A DNA stretch of 64,000 nt from an uncultured Flavobacterium sp. (GTDB lineage: Bacteria; Bacteroidota; Bacteroidia; Flavobacteriales; Flavobacteriaceae): NCBI GenBank assembly GCA_943912855.1, contig CALTVC010000011.1, positions 1-64,000 of the forward strand, given 5' to 3'. The notes under the pieces are model-generated. The model was not told where the DNA came from. It did not search any database and was given only the letters and a program-made list of their open reading frames with translations. This document shows, one piece after another, positions 16,640-23,347 of the stretch. Within the stretch, counting starts at the first letter, position 1; every line of letters begins with the position of its first letter. A program made the position numbers and the translations under genes.

Positions 16640-17055
16640 TTGTTGTTTTTGATTAAAAAATTCAAATATTTAGCGAGTGAAAAATTGGAAGTTGTATTTA
16701 GTAGTAAGTATTAAGATTTCAGATGTAGGAGTGGCATTCCCCTCTTTCGAGATATCGTGCTGACACAAATCCGCTTGTGTTCTTTTCATCTTCCCAAAGG
16801 GAAGACTTAGTGCTCTTGTGTGACTTCAAAACTTTGTTTCGATAAGCTTTGTTGAACTTTGTGAGAAAACTTAGAGTTCTTTGCGGTAAAAATTTCACGC
16901 AAAGACGCTAAGTCGCAAAGATGTGTCCACACAATATTCCTAAAGAGAGGAATGCTTAGTCAGTTCCTAAATCTTATGAAGTCTATAGTTCAGCGGCTAA
17001 CACGCATGAGTGAGCAACTACAAACCACAAACTATGAACCATAAACCGCGAAGCG
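16640..17055. repeat. Intergenic region inside the phage cluster with host-type repeats
   Basis: These 416 bp hold no convincing ORF. At 16855-16926 is a repeat of the CACGCAAAGACGCTAAGTCG type; the part at 16895-16926 is nearly identical to 61689-61720 outside the phage region. A CCTCTTTCGAGATATC-like stretch occurs at about 16740. The gap lies between capsid and tail-tube-like genes, where phages are normally compact. Confidence 0.5.
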
Positions 17056-18135
17056 TTAATATGCAGCCACCGTCATATACGGTTCCAGGTGTTTTGCATC
17101 GAGCGTGTAAGCAGCATCTATGATGTTTTGCTTGTTTACGCGGTCATAGAACACATCGAGTTTGGCAAGGTCCTCGGCATTGAGCGTACCGATAGGAATG
17201 TTACTCTTAGTGGTAAGTATGGCGCGGTGTGGCAGATAGTATTTGCTACCGTCGTTTTGGTGGTCTTTAATAAAACGATCCCAGTCGTAGCGCACTTTAA
17301 TTTCAATACCGTCAAAGTACAGTTTTGGCCTGCCTTCTTCCACCACTTCCAGGTAACCCGAACCCAGGTTGCTGTGGCGCAGTGTAGTGCGGTAGTTTTC
17401 GGCAAGCGAACGCGTAACCAGCAGGAACGAATCATCTGCAGATAGCAACCTGTCATCTGCACGGCTTATCATCTTTTCAAAGATATTCAGTGCCTCATCA
17501 CTGGCTAATGCCTGGGCCGAGTAGCTTGCCTGTTGGTTAGCACTAATGGCTACATAGTTAGCTGCTAAGGTACCTACCTCGGTGAAAATCTGTTTAAACA
17601 ATCCGTCAAAAGAGTTCAGTACGGCAAGGTCGGGCACGTTATACAGGTGGTTGGCCTCTGCGGTTGCGTTTGTAACCCCTTTAACATCAAACCATACCTT
17701 GGTATGAATGTTCTCTTTAAGGGCTTCTTCTACCACGGCTATGATTACGCCCAGTTCCTGGCTGCCTACAAGGTCAAAGAAATCAGGGTTAATACGCTTT
17801 GCCTTACGGAAGATTTTCATCAGCGGATCCAGCTGTTTCTGGCAATGTACCAAACGGAACTCCTCCAGCTCAGGAACCCATTTCTTTTGGGTAAGCGTAA
17901 AACCCGTATCGGTGGCTACGGGAGCACAACCGGTAGATTTTTTACCCAAAAGCCCTAGTTTGTTTGCAAAAGCTATTTGGGTTTCGGTATCTATTCCGGT
18001 TTCAATTTCGTGAAACTCGGCAAGGTCAGAGTCGTTAAATACACGTTCAAAAATTACCTCACTAACCGATTCGATTTCTCGTGGGTTAAGCTCAAATTTG
18101 TCCAGTCCTGTGGTCTTGGGAGCGATAATAGGCAT
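17056..18135 (-). CDS. Phage major capsid protein
   Basis: This 359-residue protein is of suitable size for a HK97-fold capsid subunit. It has an N-terminal helix-rich region (about 15-70), then a domain with FDLVGSQELGVIIAVVEEALKENIHTKVWFD (about 118-148). The C-terminal half has alternating strands with ERMISRADD-like and LVTRSLAENYRTTL segments, ending in RAILTTKSNIPIGT. The gene is preceded by the ClpP-type head protease with a TAATG overlap, the usual order protease-capsid. The identification rests mainly on this context and size. Reading starts at ATG 18135. Confidence 0.75.
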   Translation of the reverse strand: MPIIAPKTTGLDKFELNPREIESVSEVIFERVFNDSDLAEFHEIETGIDTETQIAFANKLGLLGKKSTGCAPVATDTGFTLTQKKWVPELEEFRLVHCQKQLDPLMKIFRKAKRINPDFFDLVGSQELGVIIAVVEEALKENIHTKVWFDVKGVTNATAEANHLYNVPDLAVLNSFDGLFKQIFTEVGTLAANYVAISANQQASYSAQALASDEALNIFEKMISRADDRLLSADDSFLLVTRSLAENYRTTLRHSNLGSGYLEVVEEGRPKLYFDGIEIKVRYDWDRFIKDHQNDGSKYYLPHRAILTTKSNIPIGTLNAEDLAKLDVFYDRVNKQNIIDAAYTLDAKHLEPYMTVAAY

Positions 18136-19163
18136 TAGTTACTTTTTTTTGACTGCAAATATTCGCGCAAGCCTGTAGTGCGGTCTGCCTGACCCGGTTT
18201 GCGAACCGTAGCCCTTTGTCCGTCTATGCTGTAGCGGCTGCCTACCTGGCGTTTCAGCGCCATTACTTCGGTTTTAATTTGTGCCAACTGGCGTTTCAGG
18301 GCTTTGTTCTGCGCACGTAGCGATGCCGCGGGGGCAGTGCCTTCTTCGGGCTCTATGATTTCGGTGAGCTCACCTGCCGTAAACACGTAGGTAGTGCCAT
18401 CGGGTAGTAGATACTCGCCTTCGGCAGGCTGCCCGTCTACGGTGGCTGTGGCGCCAAGTTCTACCACATCGGCATCGGCAAGGTCAGTAAAATCAATTTC
18501 AATGCCTGTGGCATCCTGTACCAGCTTGTTAAAGATACGGGGCTGGTTAAACTTGCCCAGTACTTTTGTAAACAGGCTTTCCATCCAGTGCCTGTCTTTT
18601 TCAGAAAAGGTTCCTCTCATAGGTTTGTTAGTGTTCAAATATGCTTTGGCTACAGCCTTTATGGGCTGTGGTGTGGTGGTAAACCCCAGCGCGCTGAGCT
18701 GGGGAGGGGTAAGCCAGGTTTCGTTTTTCAGCAGGGGCAGTATGGCTTCCTTTTGTACGCTGAGAGCTTTGGTATAAAAGCCTACCATTTTTTGCTCTAC
18801 CCGGCGCAGCTGTGCGGCAAACTGCTCTATTTCGTCGGCAGTGCCCATGCTGCCACCCCAGGGCAGGTGAATCATAAACGGTGTGTTTTCGCGCAGTTGC
18901 CGTTTGCTGCCTGCCATAAAAATTACGGTGGCTATGCTGGCTACAATACCGCTGCCTATGGTGGTAAGCGGCTTGCGGAGCGAGAGCAGGTAGTGGTAAA
19001 TATCAAACCCTACGTCTACCAGTCCGCCTTCGCTGTTTATGTGTACGTTAAAGGCGGTGGCGGTGGGTTGCTTTTTTACCTGGGCTACTACATCTGTCAG
19101 CGAAACGCCTGTAGTACCGTCAAAGGTGCCTATCTGGCCTGAGATGTAAATGTTTCCGGTCAT
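18135..19163 (-). CDS. ClpP-type phage head maturation protease with scaffold-like tail
   Basis: From ATG 19163 the protein has 342 residues. Residues 1-170 are a ClpP/SppA-fold protease: INSEGGLVDVG (strand-turn), the nucleophile S76 in SGIVASIATV, and H99 in MIHLPWGGSMG. Residues 200-342 form a low-complexity acidic and then coiled-coil segment (AASLRAQNKALKRQLAQIK), typical of a fused or cleavable scaffold. It processes capsid precursors during head assembly. An upstream in-frame TTG (19193) exists but ATG 19163 is preferred. The stop overlaps the capsid start (TAATG). Confidence 0.85.
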   Translation of the reverse strand: MTGNIYISGQIGTFDGTTGVSLTDVVAQVKKQPTATAFNVHINSEGGLVDVGFDIYHYLLSLRKPLTTIGSGIVASIATVIFMAGSKRQLRENTPFMIHLPWGGSMGTADEIEQFAAQLRRVEQKMVGFYTKALSVQKEAILPLLKNETWLTPPQLSALGFTTTPQPIKAVAKAYLNTNKPMRGTFSEKDRHWMESLFTKVLGKFNQPRIFNKLVQDATGIEIDFTDLADADVVELGATATVDGQPAEGEYLLPDGTTYVFTAGELTEIIEPEEGTAPAASLRAQNKALKRQLAQIKTEVMALKRQVGSRYSIDGQRATVRKPGQADRTTGLREYLQSKKSN

Positions 19164-19342
19164 TTTGGTTTGGTTTAAAGTTTCAGGTTTCAAGTTTAAA
19201 ATTGCAATTGACTGAGTGGTAATCTAAAATCTGAAATCTTCAATCTGAAATTCTTCTGCAAAGTTACGGCGGGTTTCGGGGCAAAGTACTGAAGGGAGTT
19301 GTTCAGTAAAAATTATGGTTTAAGGTTTGTTGTTTATGGTTT

Positions 19343-19494
19343 ATGGTTGCCTACTCATACATAATACTCTGAAAGAAAATTCCGTTATATTAGCTGAACC
19401 AACAATCATTGTTTTTATGAAATACATCGTTTATACGCTTGCTTGTGCACTGCTGTTTGTTTCTTGTAATGAAAAAACTAAAGTAAATAAGACT
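19343..19494 (+). repeat. Copy 1 of a duplicated leader plus lipoprotein signal peptide
   Basis: Positions 19393-19494 are identical over 102 bp to 20545-20646, covering 24 bp of leader and the first 26 codons. A less perfect match (CTCATAC-TAATACTC) extends upstream to about 19343. Confidence 0.85.
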
Positions 19495-20460
19495 GAAGCC
19501 GTTGCTAATAATTGTGTTGACTTGCCTGAAAGCGCTGCAACACGCTTTGTGCCATTGCTTACAGATACGCTGCCTTCGGGTGTAAATGCTGTGTATGGTG
19601 TGTCGTCGCTTTTGGCATGGCAACAGCTTAAAGCGCTTGATATGAATCCGTTAAATGTAGCCAAAAATTATCCTGAGCTGGCACGATTTAACGCGTCTGA
19701 AGACTATAAAAATACTCTTGAAAAAGGAGAGTATACAACAACCGTTAGTTATGCTGACAGCGAAGATGCACAACGTATAGCGGTTGGTGCGAGTTTTAGC
19801 ATTAACCTGCCGTTTCCGTATAAATTTGCTTCGTATAAAAACAAATTGACGTTTAAGGACAAGAAGGTAGCTGCCTTTGGCGATATGCTCGACGGTAAGG
19901 TGCTACGTGAGGTGGTCTGGATGTGTTCCGATTTGAAATATTATAATGGCGATGATGATTTTGTACTTGAGCTAAAACCTAAAGATGCGACCCACGAAAT
20001 TTTGCTGTGTATGTTGCCCGAAAGACCGATTACGCTAAGAAAGGCAATGAATACAGTAAATACTAATGTGGAAGCGTATGCTAAACTGAAGAAAGAAATG
20101 AGTTCTGATTGGAAGGTATGGTTATTAGATGAAGATCGCATTCTCATCCCGAAGCTTAAGTTTGATTACAAATCACATCATAAAGAGCTTGAGGGGAATA
20201 TGTTCAATTCTGGTAAAAATATGCTTCCATACCAAATAGAAAGTTTTGCACAATGTATAGCCTTTAGTCTGGACGAAGCTGGTGCCAAGGTTTACGAACA
20301 AACAGTAATAGAAGCCGCGGCAGCAGCAGCTTTTATGGATGAGCGTCCTAAAAACCTGTTTTTTGATAAACCCTTTCTTATCATCATTCGTCATAAGGGT
20401 GATAGTAATCCTTACTTCGCCGCCTGGATAGAAAACACTGACTTTATGCAAAAGGAGTAA
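19417..20460 (+). CDS. Serpin-like lipoprotein (plus-strand cargo gene)
   Basis: From ATG 19417 this is a 347-residue lipoprotein with signal MKYIVYTLACALLFVSC (C17). The mature part is serpin-like. PSGVNAVYGVSSLLAWQQLKA resembles the serpin helix-A region. DDDFVLELKPKDATHEILLCMLPE matches the strand before the helix-F region of serpins. EQTVIEAAAAAAFMDE resembles the alanine-rich hinge of a reactive-centre loop, and PFLIIIRHKGDSNPYFAAWIEN resembles the serpin C-terminal PFLFxIRH block. Serpins are protease inhibitors, so a surface or periplasmic antiprotease role is possible. The open frame upstream of 19417 is not a credible start. The serpin call is from pattern recognition only. Confidence 0.6.
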   Translation: MKYIVYTLACALLFVSCNEKTKVNKTEAVANNCVDLPESAATRFVPLLTDTLPSGVNAVYGVSSLLAWQQLKALDMNPLNVAKNYPELARFNASEDYKNTLEKGEYTTTVSYADSEDAQRIAVGASFSINLPFPYKFASYKNKLTFKDKKVAAFGDMLDGKVLREVVWMCSDLKYYNGDDDFVLELKPKDATHEILLCMLPERPITLRKAMNTVNTNVEAYAKLKKEMSSDWKVWLLDEDRILIPKLKFDYKSHHKELEGNMFNSGKNMLPYQIESFAQCIAFSLDEAGAKVYEQTVIEAAAAAAFMDERPKNLFFDKPFLIIIRHKGDSNPYFAAWIENTDFMQKE

Positions 20461-20499
20461 AGTGTACTTCGTCAGTTCGGCTGTTGCCTATGGGCAGGT

Positions 20500-20646
20500 T
20501 GCTCACTCATACGTAATACTCAGCTGAAAAATTCCGTTATAATGGCTGAACCAACAATCATTGTTTTTATGAAATACATCGTTTATACGCTTGCTTGTGC
20601 ACTGCTGTTTGTTTCTTGTAATGAAAAAACTAAAGTAAATAAGACT
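20500..20646 (+). repeat. Copy 2 of the duplicated leader plus signal peptide
   Basis: The 102-bp identical part is 20545-20646. It joins the next lipoprotein at codon 27 exactly, where the two proteins diverge. Confidence 0.85.
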
Positions 20647-21030
20647 ACTGAAACACTACAATATAAACGGGTTAAGGTAGACACACTTGTCATAAAAGAT
20701 TTTAAGGTAGTGTTTCAGGGGGCAGTGTTTGATTTCCCATTGACGAAAGAAGAAATGAACATTGCAGATTCGTTATTGCTAAAAAGCGTTGAAAATTATA
20801 ACAAAGAAAACAAGCCGATTAACTTAAGAAATTATGTAAGGCAATATGTTGTGAGTTTAAATAATAGTGGAAAGAAAATAATTACTATTTATGGTAGTTG
20901 TTCAATAAATGGTGATTTATGGAGGAGATCTTTATTAAGTGTGAAGGATGGAGGTGATTGTTATTTTGAAATAGAAATTAATTTAACTGATAAAATTGCT
21001 GGTGAGGTTATACCTCATGGAACCGCTTAG
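20569..21030 (+). CDS. Small lipoprotein sharing signal peptide with its neighbour
   Basis: From ATG 20569 this is a 153-residue lipoprotein. Its first 26 residues, ending in the lipobox FVSC and NEKTKVNKT, are identical at DNA level to those of the serpin-like gene. The remaining 127 residues are unrelated and show no known domain. They include alternating strands (VKVDTLVIKDFKVVFQGAVFDF, KKIITIYGSCSI) and a helix (EEMNIADSLLLKS). Base composition is AT-rich compared with the phage operon. It is a plus-strand cargo gene within the minus-strand phage operon. The frame continues 27 bp upstream of 20569, but the lipoprotein start is preferred. Confidence 0.7.
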   Translation: MKYIVYTLACALLFVSCNEKTKVNKTTETLQYKRVKVDTLVIKDFKVVFQGAVFDFPLTKEEMNIADSLLLKSVENYNKENKPINLRNYVRQYVVSLNNSGKKIITIYGSCSINGDLWRRSLLSVKDGGDCYFEIEINLTDKIAGEVIPHGTA

Positions 21031-21136
21031 GATCTATCAACAATAGCATTCTAAAATTGCTTAAATTCTGAATGTTAATTTGTTCATTTATATGTTTGAA
21101 CCGGTATCAGCTTTCCTTTCTAATTTCAACTTTACT

Positions 21137-21144
21137 TACCTTTG
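21137..21144 (+). promoter_or_regulatory. -7 box of the 138-residue cargo gene
   Basis: TACCTTTG matches TAnnTTTG and is 45 bp before the ATG at 21190. This supports independent transcription of the cargo gene. Confidence 0.45.
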
Positions 21145-21189
21145 TCTTGAATTTAAAATTCATCATTTAAAATTTAAAATAGCAGATAA

Positions 21190-21606
21190 ATGTTTTCCTG
21201 GTTTAAAAAGAAAAATGACACCCCAAAACCCAAAGTAGACTTGGCGCACCTTCCGGCGCTTAACGAATGGGGGCAGTTTTTTAACGGCAACGGGGTAAGC
21301 CTTTCCAGCCGATGGGCAGGAGGTATACCCGGTACCGAAAGCGAAACCATTTTCCTGAAAGCATTCCCTGATGTACCGGAGCTGGAGCGTGCCACCTTTG
21401 TCGACTGGCTTCACATATCAGACAAAGGCATTTACCTGCACCAGCTTACTCCCGTAACGGGTCAGGGGAGCAGCCTGCTGTTCCTGGATTTTGAAACCTG
21501 GAACGCTACTATTGTAAAAACCAACATTACCGCCACCCATTGGCATAGCGGCTACCACAACGGCAACCCTGTACTGCACCTGGGCGATGAGGTAGTTGAA
21601 TTGTAA
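21190..21606 (+). CDS. Hypothetical cargo protein
   Basis: This 138-residue protein has no signal peptide (MFSWFKKKND start). The sequence is rich in Trp, His and short strands, for example YLHQLTPVTGQGSSLLFLDFETW and ATHWHSGYHNGNPVLHLGDEVVEL. No family is recognised. It has its own promoter box and lies on the plus strand within the late operon, like the other cargo genes. A cytosolic location is likely. Confidence 0.6.
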   Translation: MFSWFKKKNDTPKPKVDLAHLPALNEWGQFFNGNGVSLSSRWAGGIPGTESETIFLKAFPDVPELERATFVDWLHISDKGIYLHQLTPVTGQGSSLLFLDFETWNATIVKTNITATHWHSGYHNGNPVLHLGDEVVEL

Positions 21607-21648
21607 GTATTCAGTCATAGTCTGCCTACTGAAAACTGCTACTGAACA

Positions 21649-21924
21649 CTAAATACCTTCCATAAACGCTATGATGCTAAACATACAGCGTTCGCTTATT
21701 TTATAGGTGTCGGCTACGTTACCAGCAGCGCGGGTCTTTTTGGCACGGCCGTACTGCGCTTTAAGGGTGCCGGCTTCGGTAAGGTAAGCCTCGTAATACA
21801 CCTTCCAGTCGAGTATGTGCGCCGGGACAAAACCCTGGGCTATGAGTTTTAAAAAAGTATCACCAAGATGTATAATGTTCTCGTATCGGGTCAAGCTACC
21901 ATTTGTTTTCGGGGCAAATATCAT
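21649..21924 (-). CDS. Small phage protein, unknown
   Basis: This 91-residue protein is mostly helical and basic in its second half (LKAQYGRAKKTRAAGNVADTYKISE). It overlaps the preceding 78-residue gene by 29 bp, so the two are translated from one transcript. No domain is recognised. Position after the tape-measure gene suggests a packaging- or assembly-related small protein. Confidence 0.55.
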   Translation of the reverse strand: MIFAPKTNGSLTRYENIIHLGDTFLKLIAQGFVPAHILDWKVYYEAYLTEAGTLKAQYGRAKKTRAAGNVADTYKISERCMFSIIAFMEGI

Positions 21925-22132
21925 TACTGCGCACTTTGGCGCTCAGGGGGCATTTGCATACGTTGCAGTATGTGCCCTCAATTTCGGTAAGACGGTCTTT
22001 TATAAATGCCAGTAGTGTTCCGTGGCGCAGGTTAGGGCATGCAACGCAAATTTCGGCACGGGCTGTGGCTGTGGTTTCGGTTACCTCGGATTGTGAGAGG
22101 AAGTTTTTCCAGCCGGATAAAATATTTTTCAT
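21896..22132 (-). CDS. Small zinc-ribbon-like phage protein
   Basis: This 78-residue protein contains C-x-x-C-P (ICVACPNLRHG), C-x-x-C-x-C (TYCNVCKCPLSAKV) and a final CPENKW. The pattern is compatible with a zinc ribbon. No family is recognised. It is the first of two overlapping small genes between the tape-measure gene and the head genes. Confidence 0.6.
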   Translation of the reverse strand: MKNILSGWKNFLSQSEVTETTATARAEICVACPNLRHGTLLAFIKDRLTEIEGTYCNVCKCPLSAKVRSNDICPENKW

Positions 22133-22159
22133 ACTATAAGAAAATAATCAAATAAAATA

Positions 22160-22189
22160 TTGTTTGTTACGCAAAAGATGCTACATTTG
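22160..22189 (+). promoter_or_regulatory. Promoter of a possible small RNA
   Basis: TTG (22160-22162), a 19-bp spacer and TACATTTG (22182-22189) form a good Bacteroidota promoter. No gene of normal size follows before the terminator at 22253-22283. Confidence 0.5.
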
Positions 22190-22194
22190 TACTA

Positions 22195-22289
22195 TCAAAA
22201 AACAACAGTTGTATTTCTAATCATGCTCTTTTTTCCTTTATTTATATGCTTTAAGTCCCTTGTGCTGCAATGACAAGGGACTTTTTTTG
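22195..22289 (+). ncRNA. Candidate small RNA or micro-ORF transcript
   Basis: A plausible promoter, about 95 nt and a strong terminator define a short unit. It includes a 16-codon frame starting at 22223 (MLFFPLFICFKSLVLQ) that ends inside the terminator stem. Only the flanking signals support expression. Confidence 0.3.
22253..22289 (+). terminator. Terminator with T-run
   Basis: AAGTCCCTTGT (22253-22263) and ACAAGGGACTT (22273-22283) pair perfectly over 11 bp, followed by a run of T on the plus strand. Confidence 0.75.
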
Positions 22290-22325
22290 GTATATGTGTG
22301 ATTGAGAAAATAATCTAAATTTTTG

Positions 22326-22355
22326 TTGGTCGATTCAATAAAACGTATATATTTG
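22326..22355 (+). promoter_or_regulatory. Promoter of the secreted cargo gene
   Basis: TTG (22326-22328), a 19-bp spacer and TATATTTG (22348-22355) give a full Bacteroidota promoter 36 bp before the ATG at 22391. Confidence 0.6.
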
Positions 22356-22390
22356 TGTTGCATTAATAATAACCATTAACCAACCCATTT

Positions 22391-23212
22391 ATGAAAAATG
22401 CATTGTACATAGTTTTTTTGCTACTAGGATTTTTTGCAACTGCTCAGGAAAGCTTTCCTAACATACATCCGGAACTTTTAATAGGCAAGAATGTAAAAAT
22501 CGTTAATACTATGGAGATGGATGCCCTTGGTGGCATGACAAGACTGTATACAGATCCTAATTTAAAGTTGGGCACCACATACAAGCCCATGGGACCAGAG
22601 GATCATAAAACAGGAAAATACTCCGTTTTGGGGCATGAGTTTAAGGTAACCGCGGTAGACAGCATTTTGCCTAAATACAGGACCGAGAAAGCGTGCAGGA
22701 TATCTTTGGAGGGTGCAGACGGATTAAAGTTATACTATGAATATAATGTTAAACACATCTATGATTATCCGTTTGAGGTTATAGGTGGGCTTACCCTGCC
22801 CGAAGATTTTTATTGTGATTATATTAAGATGCCGGGTAAAGCTTCACAAGACCTGGATGTACTCATAGGCAGGGCCACACGATTAAACAAAAGTTTTTAT
22901 AAGGGCGAACACGAATATAACTTATCTGCATGTTTGATAGGGCCTAACTCGGTTGGAACAACGTCTTTAACAAGCGTTACATTGTTTTTTGATAACGGAG
23001 CTAAATTGTTGGTAGAAGGTCAGGATATAAAACCTACTTATAATACAGACACTACAAAGCGCTATGATTTTTACGTGTTTATAAGAGATAAGCAAATAAA
23101 GCTGTTTTTAGACAATAAGCTTGTAGCAGTTAAGGTAGGAAACGAGATATTGAAATATGATTTTGCGGAAAAAACGCGTGGCGTAATGCGATGCATGGAG
23201 AAGATTAAATAA
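22391..23212 (+). CDS. Secreted cargo protein, unknown
   Basis: This 273-residue protein has a signal peptide (about 1-19, ending FFATAQ). The mature part has many short strands. Notable are a DYPFEVIGGLTLPEDFYCDYI segment and a lysine-rich C-terminus with a VFIRDKQIKLFLDNKLVAVKVG beta hairpin. There are three cysteines plus one near the end (CMEKIK). No family is recognised. It has its own complete promoter and lies on the plus strand in the middle of the late phage operon, so it is probably expressed from the lysogen as a moron. Confidence 0.7.
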   Translation: MKNALYIVFLLLGFFATAQESFPNIHPELLIGKNVKIVNTMEMDALGGMTRLYTDPNLKLGTTYKPMGPEDHKTGKYSVLGHEFKVTAVDSILPKYRTEKACRISLEGADGLKLYYEYNVKHIYDYPFEVIGGLTLPEDFYCDYIKMPGKASQDLDVLIGRATRLNKSFYKGEHEYNLSACLIGPNSVGTTSLTSVTLFFDNGAKLLVEGQDIKPTYNTDTTKRYDFYVFIRDKQIKLFLDNKLVAVKVGNEILKYDFAEKTRGVMRCMEKIK

Positions 23213-23256
23213 TATTTAGGAGGTTGTCTCAGAAGTGTTAGTTACAACTGAGTGTT

Positions 23257-23321
23257 CCATTTCGACGATAGGAGAAATCTCTTTAATGAATGATTTGAGA
23301 TTTCTCCTATCGTCGAAATGG
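23257..23321. repeat. Long perfect inverted repeat (REP-like)
   Basis: Two 24-nt arms (23257-23280 and 23298-23321) are perfectly complementary; the core is TTTCGACGATAGGAGAAATC. Outer TGTCTC/TGAGAC elements extend it. It lies at the convergent junction between the cargo gene and the tape-measure gene and can act as a bidirectional terminator. The sequence resembles repeated intergenic elements of flavobacteria. Confidence 0.7.
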
Positions 23322-23347
23322 AAATTTTGAGACCGTCTCTTTTATTT

